This document shows, piece after piece, positions 22,389-34,885 of a DNA stretch of 64,000 nucleotides. The stretch's first letter is position 1. Every line of letters begins with the position of its first letter. The notes beneath the pieces are model-generated. The model was not told where the DNA came from. It did not search any database and saw only the letters and a list, made by a program, of their open reading frames with translations. Source of the stretch: Phascolomyces articulosus. Its lineage: Eukaryota; Mucoromycota; Mucoromycetes; Mucorales; Lichtheimiaceae. A program made the translations under genes and the position numbers. The stretch covers positions 434,001 through 498,000 of the forward strand of contig JAIXMP010000028.1 of the NCBI GenBank assembly GCA_025677815.1. The letters are read 5' to 3'.

Positions 22389-23350
22389 ATGCCACCACCC
22401 ATGCGTCATCCAGGACAAAAGCAAATTCAACGTCCTCTTCAGGCAGAACTTACGGCATTGAATACTTTGCTCACAGGAGTGCGTCCTTTACTTTGATTTT
22501 GTTTGTTCCTTTTGTTTTAGGAAAGCGTGTTTCTTGAATTAAAAAAATCTGATTCTATTGATTTTTTTTTTAAACAGGGTATTTTAGAACACTCTGCACG
22601 AATCCTCGATCATTTTGCAGCAGCACAAAATAGGTAAATAAATAGATAAAGAGATAGTACTCCACTTTGTTCAATGATATGGATTATGAAAAGAAAAGAA
22701 AAATAACCAAAGAAAGTACAAACTTTATAGTAAACTTGAATCGGAATCTTATGCCACACCTTCGTTTTTGACCGAAAAGTTACTCGACAAGTGCAATGAA
22801 TTTGAAACAGTATGCGATCAGATTTATTATATTCTTGTAAGTGTGCATATTAACATGTTGGCTAGTAAAGACAATATCTATCTTGTAAACTAGGATCATG
22901 TATATATCAAACAACAATTATATATCTGTTTTTTACTCACACTTTTCGTGCGTGTTTTTTCTTCCTTTCTCTCAGGAACAATCAAAGCGCGTTTTACAAT
23001 TAGATTGGCAACAACGAACAGCTACTCAAGAAGATCAAGCTCAACAACAACAACAGCAGCAGCAGCAACAACGACAAGAACAGCAACATATGGCCACGGA
23101 GGATATGGGAACTGATCTTTCTGTAACACAAAATGTGGATCTTACATTGGATGATATGGACGATATGGATAATGGTGGACAGCAACCATCCTCCTCTGCA
23201 GTAGAACCCATGGATGAAGATGATATGGATGAGTTATTACAACTTCAAAGAGAACGATTAGAAAGATTACGAAATGTAATAGTACATGGCATGGATGTTG
23301 ATTCTTTGAAAGATAGTCAGGGTAACGGGAAAGACGATTTACTATTTTAA
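22389..23350 (+). CDS. Probable Mediator subunit (MED29-like)
   Basis: Four exons, 22389-22478, 22578-22633, 22731-22836 and 22976-23350, give 208 residues. It starts MPPPMRHPGQKQIQRPLQ. The middle is helical: ELTALNTLLTGGILEHSARI, then EKLLDKCNEFETVCDQIYYI, which resembles the MED29 signature of animals (F-D-K-C-x-E-F-x-x-x-C-D-Q). The C-terminal third has a poly-Gln run and Met/Asp-rich acidic stretches, ending KDDLLF. If correct, it belongs to the Mediator tail that links activators to RNA polymerase II. The identification rests on one short motif and helix pattern, so the gene structure is much surer than the name. It converges with the aminotransferase gene, about 80-120 bases away. Confidence 0.6.
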
Positions 23351-23425
23351 AAGGGGGAAAACAAACAAGCAAAAGATGGTTGTTCTACTCTATTCTTAAT
23401 CTCCTCTGAATTTACGGATCACTAT

Positions 23426-25989
23426 TTATATATAAAAGTTAAAAAAAATACTGTTTAGTTTCATATTCACTCTATTCCTTCCTTCTTCCTTTTTCCTCCT
23501 CCATACGTCTTCCCTCACATTTTTTTGTAAATATTTAAAAAGCAAATATACATACCCCGTTCAATGGCATCAAGACCCTTTGTCAATTCTTCCATGGGTG
23601 GACCAAAGCTAAGTCTTACAAAGTGGTGGCATGGTGATTCGAAAAGTTCACGACGATGGGCAGGCTATTTTTATATTAATTTATGGTATAGGGATTAGCA
23701 AAATGAAAATATGAGAAAAAGAAAGAAACAAAAGAATAACTTACATTAACATCAAAGAAGATACCAGGAACAACGATACTATAAGTATATAAATTCCATA
23801 AAAGATTAACCATGAGAAATCCCTCTTTTTAAACCTCAATTATTTTCTTTTCCCAAATCCTCTTCAACGTACACTTTTTCCTTTAAACATTCTTCAAAGA
23901 AAGTAAGACCAATGTCAATAGGTGCTGGATTAGCAGTAAGATCCAACCAAATATAAAAGGTGGCAACTGGAGGTACCTTGACCTTGAGACCAATTTCTTC
24001 CAAACGTTGAAGGACAAAGTCTCGCTTGGCTCTAAAGTGTTGCTGAAGATATTTGGCTTCATTGCGATAGACATCGGGATTAAGCAATGGAATAGCAGCA
24101 AGCTGAAGTGGATGGTTAGCACCACCTTCAAGGAAGGAACCACAACTTTGCATAGAAGAAACGACATCCTTGGGACCCACGATCCAGCAAATACGCCAGC
24201 CAGGAAGCTAATAAAATAAAATAATTGTTAATTTGTTTGTTATTATTATTTAACATAAAACCGGTTTTAGAATGTGTTGTAACACCGTTGCTACAATTAT
24301 TTACATACTCGGAAATTCTTTGTTAATCCATCAATAATAATAACAGGGTCTTTGTTGACATCTATCATAAATTGTTTTTATTTGCGTAAATATATAATTA
24401 ATGCAATGTTATAAATAATAATATTAATTACATGCTATATATATATATATATATATAATAAATCACGCTTTGCTTACCATCAACATATTCGGAAATACTG
24501 ACAGTTCTACCATTCTCAGATTCATCATGAGAATAAATATATGCGGAATAGAATTCTATATTTATCATGATCAGTTGTCAGTTGAGAACGAAAGTCAAGT
24601 CATACGTATTCAAGTCTCTTTTCCTTTTTACGTATAATAATACAAACCATCCATGACAAGGGTAGCATGACGTTCGCGAGAAATGCTGACCAATTCTTGA
24701 AGTTCTTCTGTTTCAATAAGCTGACCAGTAGGATTTCTAGGGTTGGAAGCTACAATAAGACCCAAACCACGGTTTGAAATTTCTTTCTTAATGGTGGCAG
24801 GATCGATATGATAACGGTTCTCTTTTTCCAAAGTTGTAGGTATTGGCACAAATCGTTTAAAAACAGACAACATTTGTTCATAGGCAGTATACTGATACAT
24901 TTTCCCAACACGATATATCCTCCTTGCTGTTAGTATACAAAGTCTGTATCCTTTTCTACGTTTATACTTTAGACATGTATTCTATAAAAAAAAAAGAACG
25001 GCAACAAACCTCGGGAAGGAAATAACCAACATTGATATCATCAATAGCTGCAGCAACACGCGTCAGACCAGCACGACCACCTGGTACGATACATACCTAA
25101 AAAGTAATACAACACTTGGTCACCCTTTTTGTTTTTATCCTTTTTTTATACAAAATATGCCTTTTTTTTATATCGTTACATTTTCATAAGTATACTTGGA
25201 TTCTTTGTCTTGACGATAAATATCATTGTAAAGATCAGCAACAGCTGAACGAAGTTCCTTAATACCAGCTGTGGGAGCATATTCATAGGAAGCTTCAGGG
25301 AGGTCAACCGAAGTAGGCTTATCAGCACAACCATCAATATGACCAACTATAATATATGGTTTAATGTGAGTATATAAATCTTTCTCCTTAAATATTTTGA
25401 TTCGAGAAAAGCATCATCTGACGCTAGCTTTCCTCGTTTTAAAATACATACCTTCAGGTGCACCCTGACCAAAGTTTGCTATAATTATTTTTTGAACGAT
25501 GTTTTGGTTATTTTTACTTATCCGTAAGTTGATAGTGGAAGAACGTATACACATGTAATATATAGAGCAATGAATACTAATTTTTTTCTTTTTAAAGATA
25601 ATACTTACCCCAAGCAGGGTCACCATAAGTAAAACCATTTTGCATGGCACGATCCATCACGTAAATGACACCTGTGGAACCAGGATGATCAATACCATAA
25701 GTTTTAGTTTCTTCAGCCTTGTTGGTATTTCCTGGATAACTACGCAACATTTGATGTGCATTTGATTCTGCTTCACTAATAAATTGTATTTCATTTTATT
25801 AGTATATATCGTTATGATGAGAAAAGAAGACAGGAAAAAAAAGATAACAAGTTGCTTTGTGCCACATTCATAAAATTTAACAGATGCAAATATATATATA
25901 TATATATACTGTTTTTTTCTTTACCTGCGAATCTGTTGCACCACCTTTTGGGCAATATCATAAAAATGAAGTTTTTCTCCTTGAGTCAT
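23426..25989 (-). CDS. PLP-dependent class I/II aminotransferase
   Basis: Twelve exons on the minus strand: 25989-25925, 25775-25609, 25478-25452 (27 nt), 25346-25180, 25096-25010, 24891-24648, 24555-24478, 24361-24309, 24207-23873, 23778-23745, 23664-23556 and a last exon ending at 23426 or 23467. Length is about 482 (or 470) residues. Fold-type I landmarks: NFGQGAPEG, YAPTAGIKELRSAVADLY, CIVPGGRAGL, VASNPRNPTGQLI, VMDEFYSAYIY (the PLP-ring Asp), IIIDGLTKNFR with the Schiff-base lysine at about residue 293, LPGWRICWIVGPK, and HHFVRLSFGPP with the substrate-binding Arg. It transfers amino groups between an amino acid and a 2-oxo acid, probably in the cytosol since no presequence is seen. The substrate (aspartate, aromatic, kynurenine or ACC-synthase-like) cannot be told. 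The final intron (42-47 nt) is the uncertain part. Confidence 0.85.
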
Positions 25990-27581
25990 AACAGAAATAT
26001 GTTTTTTTTTGTTTAGGTATATAAAAAAAGAGGAATATGGGAAAGAAAAAGATGTTGTGGATGAAAAGATGGGTCTGTACCTTTTTATTTTATCCAAATC
26101 GGGATAATTTGTGTTCGGGAAAACAAAAACACGTATTTTATGTGCGGGCTTGGCAGCGCATACATATTAAAAAGGTCATTTTACTGAAAGCCGATGCATA
26201 ATTAAACCACGGACGATTGGCCGAGCCCTTCTTCAGTTAATGACAAACTTGCTTCTCCTTTAAATCTGAGTTGTTTCACACAGACGCAAGCAACTCCTTT
26301 CTGTCTAACCACAGATATAGTCTCAATGTTTATTTATTAGCTCTTGTTTTTATTCTTAGTGGTTATTTTATTATCCAGCTTTCCCTTTGTGCGAAAAAAT
26401 GCACGTGCAATAGCTTTTTTATTCAAAAGACCGTGTCTAGCCCTTAAAATCGTACCAATATATTATAAAAGCGACAAGTTCCCTCCACAAACAAGTAGTC
26501 GTGCAAGTTTTATTTACTTTGAGTCTTTATTTCCAAAAATAGGATTAATGACGGGATCATTTACATTTACCCTCACTCGCAATAACAAAATAATTATTAC
26601 AGTTAACCATCTCTTTTACATATTGTTGTACAGATGCTGAATACATTCTTCTTTACGGTATTATTTCTTTTTTGGACGTGTTCTATGATGATGACGACAA
26701 GGCTGATGAAGCTTTATTTGATGATGATATGCTGACCAAATAATAAAAGTAGTAGTTATACAAATATAAATTATTCATTATTTTACTATATATTTTTTTT
26801 AAAAAAAAATCTCGAAACGGTGATAAATATGGTGGGTATTGTTTATTGACCGAGAAAAAAACATTTGGATACATATATTACTCGAAGAGTATGTAAATAG
26901 AGAAAAGTTGTTACTAAAATTTGAATCATCTGGTTACAGTCTGAACATCGTTCTGGACACGGGTGGGCACGTTTTATAGCAATTTTACATTTAAATACAA
27001 GACGCTGATAAACCGTAGTAGTAGATGATGCCAGAAGTACATCAAATCTCTGAAAATAGTGCCGCTATTGCTGTCGTGATGTAGTGTATTTGCTGATAAG
27101 ATAGTTTGTTGAAAAATTTACTACCGGATTCAGCGAACCATCTTTGCCGATGACATTTTTTTTTTGTTGAATCACGATTTTGCCGTCTTTTGCAATAATG
27201 ATCTCTGATTGTAATGAATAATACGGTGTCAATTAAAGTTAAAACATCCTGTAATTGTTGTGGATTTGATAAAACATAATCAAAATCAGCTTGATGGATC
27301 CAGATCCATGCAAATCGAAAATCTTTTAACAACTAAACAACGCGTCCGAGAAAGAAATATACTGTAAGCAACAAATGATAGATTATACCTTGGTGAGGCA
27401 CTGTCATGAAAATAACAGGTGGATTGTTGTTAAAGTACTGGAGAATAATAGATTTTACAGTAATAACATTAAATATGAGTCAGTTCAATGGCGGTTGGAG
27501 GGGATGTGCGCAGCACTACAAACTGGGCAGACTCAAATTAAAAGCTCGACTCTTTTTTTTTGCATAAACCTTTGATTTTCA
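25990..27581. other. Spacer with unassigned coding-like fragments
   Basis: The first few hundred bases should contain the aminotransferase promoter. Two patches look like degraded protein. On the plus strand at about 26635-26742, DAEYILLYGIISFLDVFYD followed by an acidic tail ends at a stop after a plausible acceptor. On the minus strand at about 27333-27100, LLKDFRFAWIWIHQADFDYV and, in another frame, KDGKIVIQQKKNVIGKDGSL suggest a frameshifted relic. No complete gene can be built from either. Confidence 0.3.
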
Positions 27582-30500
27582 AATGAAATTACCAGCCAAT
27601 CTCCAAGACGATGTCACCCATTTCCTAAGAGGTTAGCATCGATGATTTTACTTCTATGATAGTGTAATCGAATAGCTAAATTGTTTTTTTTTTGTGATCA
27701 ATAAAAGATTTCTTGCAAAAACCAATTACGAATCATCTTAGACGCTTCTTGAATATAATAAAGCTTTGATCAAGAAATACCCAGGGATTTCAAGAAACAA
27801 GCCCGCTCCAAAATGATAAATGACGTTGACTACTTAAAAAATTTATTTCCTGAGTACTAACACATTCAGGATCAATTAAATAATATCGAAAAGGGCTTGA
27901 AGGTAATGGAATATTCTATTCGTATATATATATATATACATATATATACATAATAAAGAAGGACACAGCTTCCTTATTACTCACTTACTGACAACACGAG
28001 CTTGCATGCTTCTATTATTTCAGCAACAACTCTTAACTGAAAGCATAGAATTAACCACGAGTAAAATAAAAAGTTTTTCCAATAAACGAGCATCTACTTC
28101 TTCTTCATCTGCATCTACCCCATCGATTTCAAAACGAATACGAGCTGGTACAAAAGTAGGTCATCTTCATGACTACTAAGATATTACTGCTTTGACTGAC
28201 GTGCATCTTTTGTTATCACTATTTTATTTGGCTAGTTTTTCATGTTGTATAAGCCTGAAACACATAGTTCTGCAAATAATGTAGGCAATTCTTTGGCTAA
28301 TTATAAAGAAAATGATAATGTTTTCATGATTGAATTGGATCGCTCGGTGGGTACGACAATTAAACACCATGCATTATTGTTGTACATGAAGTATCAACAA
28401 CGAGAACCTTTAATAATCGAGAAAGAAAAATCATGGTGTAAGTTGAATACAGAATTATAGACAGGTAAGCAAAAAATGCCAATCCAATCTTTTGTCTGTG
28501 TACTTAGTGTTGTCCATATTGTACTTGATTTTAGAGATGGCTTACCTTCCATCCTCGACTTGAGTGATAATTCTTTAGACTCTCAAAAATCACTATTTGC
28601 TGCTTCCGAGTGAAGGAAGGTAACAGCCCACTTTTATAAAAAGTATCGCCTTGATCTAAAGCCTTTACCCAAATTATTAGACAGCACTTGGTATGAATAA
28701 GAAAAAAGTAGAATAACGACCAATGAAAAGAGACAAAAGAAGTCTTGTGAGAATCATGTAGATTTATTATGAAGAAAATTGAATCAAGATTATTGCTATT
28801 TATTATCAGGGTATTTATATTATTTCTTATTCATGCCATTTTATGATTCATGATGGGTGTCGTTGTTTAAGTTTGTTTGAAATGTAGATATGATACAAGT
28901 AGCTATTCATAGAGAGAATGTTAAAGTATATTCATTATACTCATACAATGTTAAGAATGTTGGATATGACGATGATCATCGTGTAAAATAAGAATGTGGT
29001 GTCATACTATGTTATTCTTTGTAAGATAAGGATTGCTATGACTTTGGAATATAAAATAGGAGAGCACCGGTCATTAGTGATTCTAATATTATTATATGAG
29101 AAGAAGTGTAGATATGTTAATATATCTCAAGTACCTGGACCATTGTAAGCAATGTATGTACCATAATATCGGTATAATTAGCACATATTAGCCTTTTTCT
29201 TTTCTTTTAACATTTTAATATTGTTTTCAAAAAAGCAGATATGTAAAACATCAGTTCAACCTGGGGAGAATTATTTACGGAAGTTACTTGCAAGTGGCTC
29301 GTTATCTAAAGAGGAAATTAGCGTTTTGGATATTATGAAGCATTGGTAAGAAATATATAAGAGGTATGATAGGCTCTGGATATTATTATATACATTCTGA
29401 TCTTCTTATTCTTTTTTTGTTTGGTAACGTTATGATTCTGTTAGCTTGGACATTATCATCTTTTGGTAAAACCCGATAAAAATGACAAGCACACTTCGAA
29501 TTAAAAGGTAAACTATCATTTTTATATAAATAATATATAGGTTAATTATGCACAATCAGTTCACTTATATCAGTATAAAGCAGTGAATATGTCCCAATCT
29601 TTAGCACCGAAAACAAAGCACAACTATACCCTGATGAAAACAACTTTATAGGTTTCAAGATTGATGCATGTTTAGTATTGGATCTAAGCAATGGTGAATA
29701 TGATCTTGTTACTGTGGAAGTGGCCAAGGACGATCATGATTCCAAGGTTATTAGAGAATGTGCTAAGTTGTTGAGAGAAGCTAAGAGTGATTTAGACGAT
29801 ATATTCCAACTTTTGACAGCACATGATTTCGATAATCAAGTCTATTCGTGGATTTTCCAAATCTCTGGTACGTATTCGTATTATATTAGTATAAGGAATA
29901 TAAAGATTTATTAAGGAGTTGTTATTTTCGTAATATTTATGGCTATTGGGTTGACGGATTCCAATTATCATGTATCCACAATGCATTTAGCTCGTGATGG
30001 CATAGTTTTAACTTACCGATGACAGCATCTCTAGAACCGCTGCTTTCTTTCCATGAAACCTTCAAGTTCTTATTTGCATTCAAGGTTTATATATATTGAT
30101 AGAGAAGAAGGATGGAACTCGTGGTAAATCGTTTGCTAATTTAAACTAAATGCTTTATTTATTGATAATATTTATAAGGGTTATACCACAGCGTCGGCGG
30201 GAACATTATCAAGTACCACTCAAAACGAAATGATATCAAGCAAAACTTCGGTATACTGGAACAACACAATGGCATTAATGAAATGATGTAAATTTATGGA
30301 CAAGGGTTACTTGGTACACGCAACATCGTGACGACGGACAGTTCTCCGTACTCCTTGATCATTTATTTGGTTTGGTTCAACCAAGGTCATTCTTGGAAAA
30401 GCTATTGCTTCTTTCTGACACCAATGAAGATGATAATTCAGATGACCCATCCGATGATAGTGGTGGAGACGAATTTGGATTTACAAGGACCGAATCTAGA

Positions 30501-30668
30501 TGGTACAACATATATACAAAAGAAACGTTCGAAGCTTATCCGCTTCCCGGCAACAAAAAGAACACCACTCTATTTGACACGTACATTTACCATTTTCATT
30601 GTTGTAAACTTTACAGAACTTGTTACGATAGTTTAAAATACTCATCCAACTGTAAAAACCCAGAATAA
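27582..30668 (+). pseudogene. Decayed multi-exon gene of a repetitive family (copy A)
   Basis: A chain of coding-like pieces on the plus strand broken by frameshifts and stops. From 27582: MKLPANLQDDVTHFLR, then LEYNKALIKKYPGISRN and INDVDYLKNLFPEY with a stop inside; near 28030 QQLLTESIELTTSKIKSF and a Ser-rich linker; near 28245 LYKPETHSSANNVGNSL; near 29250 QPGENYLRKLLASGSLSKEE; at 29640-29870 a well-kept block with IDACLVLDLSNGEYDLVTVE, VAKDD, then helices ending IFQISG; near 29940 a stop-broken GYWVDGFQLSCIHNAFSS; near 30375-30560 an acidic end. The best block, a strand-rich part with VTVEVAKDD then helices, recalls nuclease-like folds, but no strict D-(D/E)-x-K site is present. Function unknown; inactive as it stands. 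Confidence 0.5.
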
Positions 30669-31429
30669 CGTTTTTTATATACACATTTGACATTTATCTT
30701 TCCGACTGGACAAGAACCAAAGTAAATAAGTGTCATTGTCGTAGTAAAAATTACTTCATGTTACAATTCCTTTTTGAATAATCTTTGCAATACCGTACTG
30801 TTGTAATCGCACTTCAATTTTAATATGCCACGTACTCATCACCCATCATCGTATTAATTATTCGAACATATATTCAATTGGCAGTCATGAACACGTATTG
30901 CATCCTCCATCACTCCACATATATATATTATTATCATTAGTTTAATTATAGGGTTTATTATTATTACAAGTAGTTAGAAAACATATAAATACCCCTCATC
31001 ATTAATACAAAAAACGATATCTTTTACGTTACTCAATATTTTATCACTACTCTTCTGTTATCTCCATTTCTATTGGCTTGGTATCAATCCGCCATATTTA
31101 TTACAACATCATGTATATAACTCATAGTTTAAACTATCTTTTTCTTTTTCTTCCATTCGTTATCTAATGGTAATTTTGTTAATAAATAAAATAAGGATTA
31201 CACATAATAGTAGTCAATCCGTATAAAGAAATATAAGAATATTCGTTACCCTAGATAGAAATGTAGATCATTTATATCAGTGAAGACATAGTAATTAGCC
31301 CCTTATATTTCGACGTATATAAATAGAGGGATTTTACTAGTCAAGATCTCATTATCATTTTATTATCATATAAATACGGTTTATACCTTTCTCTCTATCT
31401 CTTATTATTTGTATTCGCGCTTCCTCACA
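30669..31429. other. AT-rich spacer, nothing recognised
   Basis: Stops in all frames, no repeat longer than simple AT runs, and no domain-like protein. It lies between decayed copy A (+) and the 3' end of decayed copy B (-). Confidence 0.5.
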
Positions 31430-33610
31430 TTATCCGGAAGAATCCGATTGTAAGTATACAATGTTGAACCTGCGTTATTACAGATAGCCAACTGCAACAA
31501 TGGCAGTATCTTGGATACATAATCATCAGTATTTACTTGATACTCAAGTTCACCACCCCTTCAAATACGAATGATATTGCCTTCGGAAGAATAGACATCC
31601 ATCAATCGAATTCCATTACCTAATATAAAATAGTAATCGTATTTGATTGATTTAACACTATTTACACATCAAATCTTGTAATAGCAATACTATTACTATC
31701 ATTATTATTTCATACATACCATTAATATTGTAACCCATTTTGTATGCTTTTCTTAACAATGTTGAACGATGATTAACAACTTTTGCTAGCATATCTTTTA
31801 AAACAAGGGGTATTTTGTCGAGCATACCATCCTCGAACTTCTTCGTGCTGTCCCTGGTAGGTGCGATATCTAGCCCTCCTAGTTCGATACTGAGTGACTT
31901 CGGCCCCAAGCGTAATGGTGTTCACACTACCTTCCCACCGCAAATTTTGGAGGTCGACTCCCACGCCGGCCAGGTCAAGAGTTTTGATGCCGCTTCCTTG
32001 TTGTTTGTCTCTTGGATTATACTGTCCTTTTTCCGCACTGACTCCACTTGATCCCCTATCAAGTTTCTCTCCTCTCCGTTACTACTCCTATGGGTTCCAC
32101 AAGGGCGTTAATTCGAAAAATAAAATCATAGCAGCAAATACCTAGCTTAATATTATTTATTAGTGCATTCACCTTGTATAGTATGGTTTCTCTTGTATCA
32201 TCATAATCCAAGTACCGCAAGTAGCCGGTCACTTTGTCTATAGGACACAGGCCACTTAGTGCTACATTATCAAAAGTGTTTGATTTTTTTTTAGTTCGAT
32301 ACTGCTTCCAATATAAATGGTATCAATTCTCCTTCCTATTTTCTCACGTTCAATTTCTTCCACAGCAGATAGTTTCTCTTGGAATTCAATATCAATGGAT
32401 TTGCAGTACTCGTTTTTTCTTTGCTTTAAAGTAATAATGGTAGTAATTTTGACAGCATTCTACGGAACAAGAAAGTGGGTCGGCTCTGAAGCATAAAATT
32501 AAAATAAATACTTCCCTCGATGCTTCAATGGGTGGGTTATGAAAAATCATATTTACTAAACCCAAAAGATAGTACAAGGCATCACATTCAAGAAAGTTAT
32601 TCACTGGTGTACTTGCTCCAGGAATGAATTATTGGCTGTTTGCATTAAAGTTTGAGATAGTCAGGCTTACAAGGGTTTTTCATCAATAGGGGTGTGTTCA
32701 ATGTTACGACCAATATAATAAACTTCCAATGCTCCACTCTAGATACATAGTAACCAATCAGTAACTCATTCTTAAATCGAAACCAACACTTGACTCAACA
32801 ACATTGCCTAAATTACTCCATTACCAATTGTTCAATCTCATCAATTCTCGACTGTAATTCAGCAGAGATAGGACCACGAAGTACTGGTTCTCCATGTTCC
32901 CATAACTCTTTGATTTCTTTGTCATCAAAATAGACACGCCAATTGATATCATCAGTGTCCAAGATAAAAGAAAGGGCTGGACTGTAAAGCAATCAATTAG
33001 TAATTTTTCTTTTCTCTTTTCTTTCCCCCCTCTCCCCTTCCTTTTTCTTCTTCAGCAACAGTACTTACTGAATGTAATAAAGAGTAGATACGAAGTCGCA
33101 CATTCGGCTTTCATCTGAAGATGAGCTTTTCTTTTCTACTTCATCTCGCTTTTCACTTGCTTTTAAATCCCAACATGTCTTGGGGTCAGATAAAATTTCA
33201 TCATAAACCTTTAATACTCTCCCGATCACTATTTGCAAGTGGTGTTTTTAATGAACAAATTGAAGGTGACGATGGTGGCTTAATACTTTGAATTTTGACA
33301 TCGATGGTTTTCCAGCTTGCTATCCTCATTTCATCCTAAAGCATATTATTATGGAAAAATTTAAGTATAATATATTATAATTATTCAAAAAGTAACCTAT
33401 TACATTTACCAGTTTTATTTTAAGATCATTAGCACATGTTCGAATCCGTTCCAATCGTACATTTGAACTTTTTACGTTGATTTGTATGCAACTTGTACCG
33501 AGTATTCATTGTAAAGAACCAAATGTCTTTGTAACGTAGTTTCTAATGTTTTGGATAATATTCTTCATCCATCAAGATACATGTCAATTAAATCAAGCTT
33601 GTGCATATTT
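31430..33610 (-). pseudogene. Decayed multi-exon gene of a repetitive family (copy B)
   Basis: Minus-strand coding pieces in order from about 33600: LERIRTCANDLKIKL; IASWKTIDVKIQSIKPPSS; VYDEILSDPKTCWDLKASEK; ALSFILDTDDINWRVYFDDK followed by EIKELWEHGEPVLRGPIS and AELQSRIDEIEQL; EVYYIGRNIEHTPIDEKPL; VNNFLECDALYYLLGLVNM; near 31960 VDLQNLRWEGSVNTITLG, which must shift frame to continue as PKSLSIELGGLDIAPTRDST, KIPLVLKDMLAKV, KMGYNING; and a last exon with GIRLMDVYSSEGNIIRIRRG and YVSKILPLLQLAICN. Frameshifts and stops (for example around 32350 and 31930) make it a pseudogene. The DNA from about 32310-33560 matches 38440-40400 in inverted orientation. Family function unknown. Confidence 0.6.
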
Positions 33611-33798
33611 TAAACATTAACCTGATTATTCCATATTCACCTTGTTAGAACGATGTTGCTATTTGCCTAATCATTTGAGTAGGTATTACTCCACGCAAGC
33701 AGCATAAAATGGTTTACAATCTTGATATGTAGCAAGTGTGATTTGGTTCTTGCATCTAACAATATAAAAATATATAAATAACAAAAAAATATCAAGTG

Positions 33799-33845
<47 letters not shown>

Positions 33846-34885
33846 TGTATAACTAAATAACCTTAGTAATTTCAGATAGGCCAATTGCAAACTCTCGTAG
33901 CTGATGCAAAGTAAGTTATTGACGTTACAGTCACTATCAATATGAATGATGATGTCGGTTTTCTATGTATTCTTCATAAATGTATAACCAATAGTTTCTT
34001 GCAACGATACTGTAATTTTCATAAAAGGTTGGTATTTTTATATATTAGATATAATTAAATTGTTGGACGTCAGCTTTACTTGAAACCGATTGTCTTGACG
34101 TGAATATTGGATCAATTAACCTTGAACTGAAATTCTTAAATATATGGTAGGAATCAATGAAATCTTAGTTAAGAGAAGCATACCAAATATCAGCATAAAA
34201 AAGTAGAGAGAGACTAATAAAAATGATATAAACCTAGATGATAATGATATTATAAAATTTATCATAATATTTAAAAGATATTTACGAGTATTTTCAACGT
34301 TACGTAGCCATTTTTACCACTTTGATTCAGTTTGCGTGCTTAGATTCATCTAAACCTTCTTTTATTATTTGTAAATAACATTCAGCCTAAATTTCATGTC
34401 CTGCTAGTTAATATGATAACAATAATAAAAATGTAAAAAAAAACAACACTTCCTAAATATAAATATCATCACTATTGCATAAAACAGCTCATAAAGAGTT
34501 TCATCACAACTATATATAAGATATAACCATCACCTTTTCTTGGATTTATTTTTTATATAACCTGGGGAATGCATAAAAATGTTGTTTAACTGCTTTCTAA
34601 ACTTTTATTAGAAGTATATGATGTGCCAAAAATAAAAAATAAATAAATAATGAAATGATTTACTACTACCTAATAGTAATTTTGGAGCATCATCTGCCGC
34701 CTGTATATTATATTATATATATCTAGATATAACTAATATAAATAACTATGCAAAATTGGAATTCAAAAAAAAAAATGGATGGGGATGAAAATAATAATAA
34801 CAATAAAAATTAAGAGAATGAAATCAATGGATGTATATGTATTTAATTTATGGAAATAGGAATTGACGTTGTCGTTGTATATTAC
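33611..34885. other. AT-rich spacer with (AT)n tract
   Basis: No gene recognised. Contains an uninterrupted (AT)n microsatellite at 33805-33842. The end near 34885 receives the 3' end of the lipase gene. The sequence is over 70 percent A+T by eye. Confidence 0.5.
33805..33842. repeat. (AT)n microsatellite, about 38 bp
   Basis: Uninterrupted alternating A and T over about 19 units, in the spacer between decayed copy B and the lipase gene. Similar but shorter tracts occur at about 3240-3270, 24437-24456, 58098-58120 and 60766-60791. Confidence 0.85.

Noticed and set aside
23836..23872. C-terminal continuation of the aminotransferase frame (DLGKENN end)
   Set aside because: A GTACGT donor at 23872 joins in phase to an exon encoding IVVPGIFFDVN, which restores the conserved aminotransferase C-terminal domain; the continuation is intron.
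31860..32050. Plus-strand frames of 78-83 codons (Ser/Pro-rich)
   Set aside because: Antisense of the best-preserved exon of decayed copy B; the minus-strand reading is the protein-like one.
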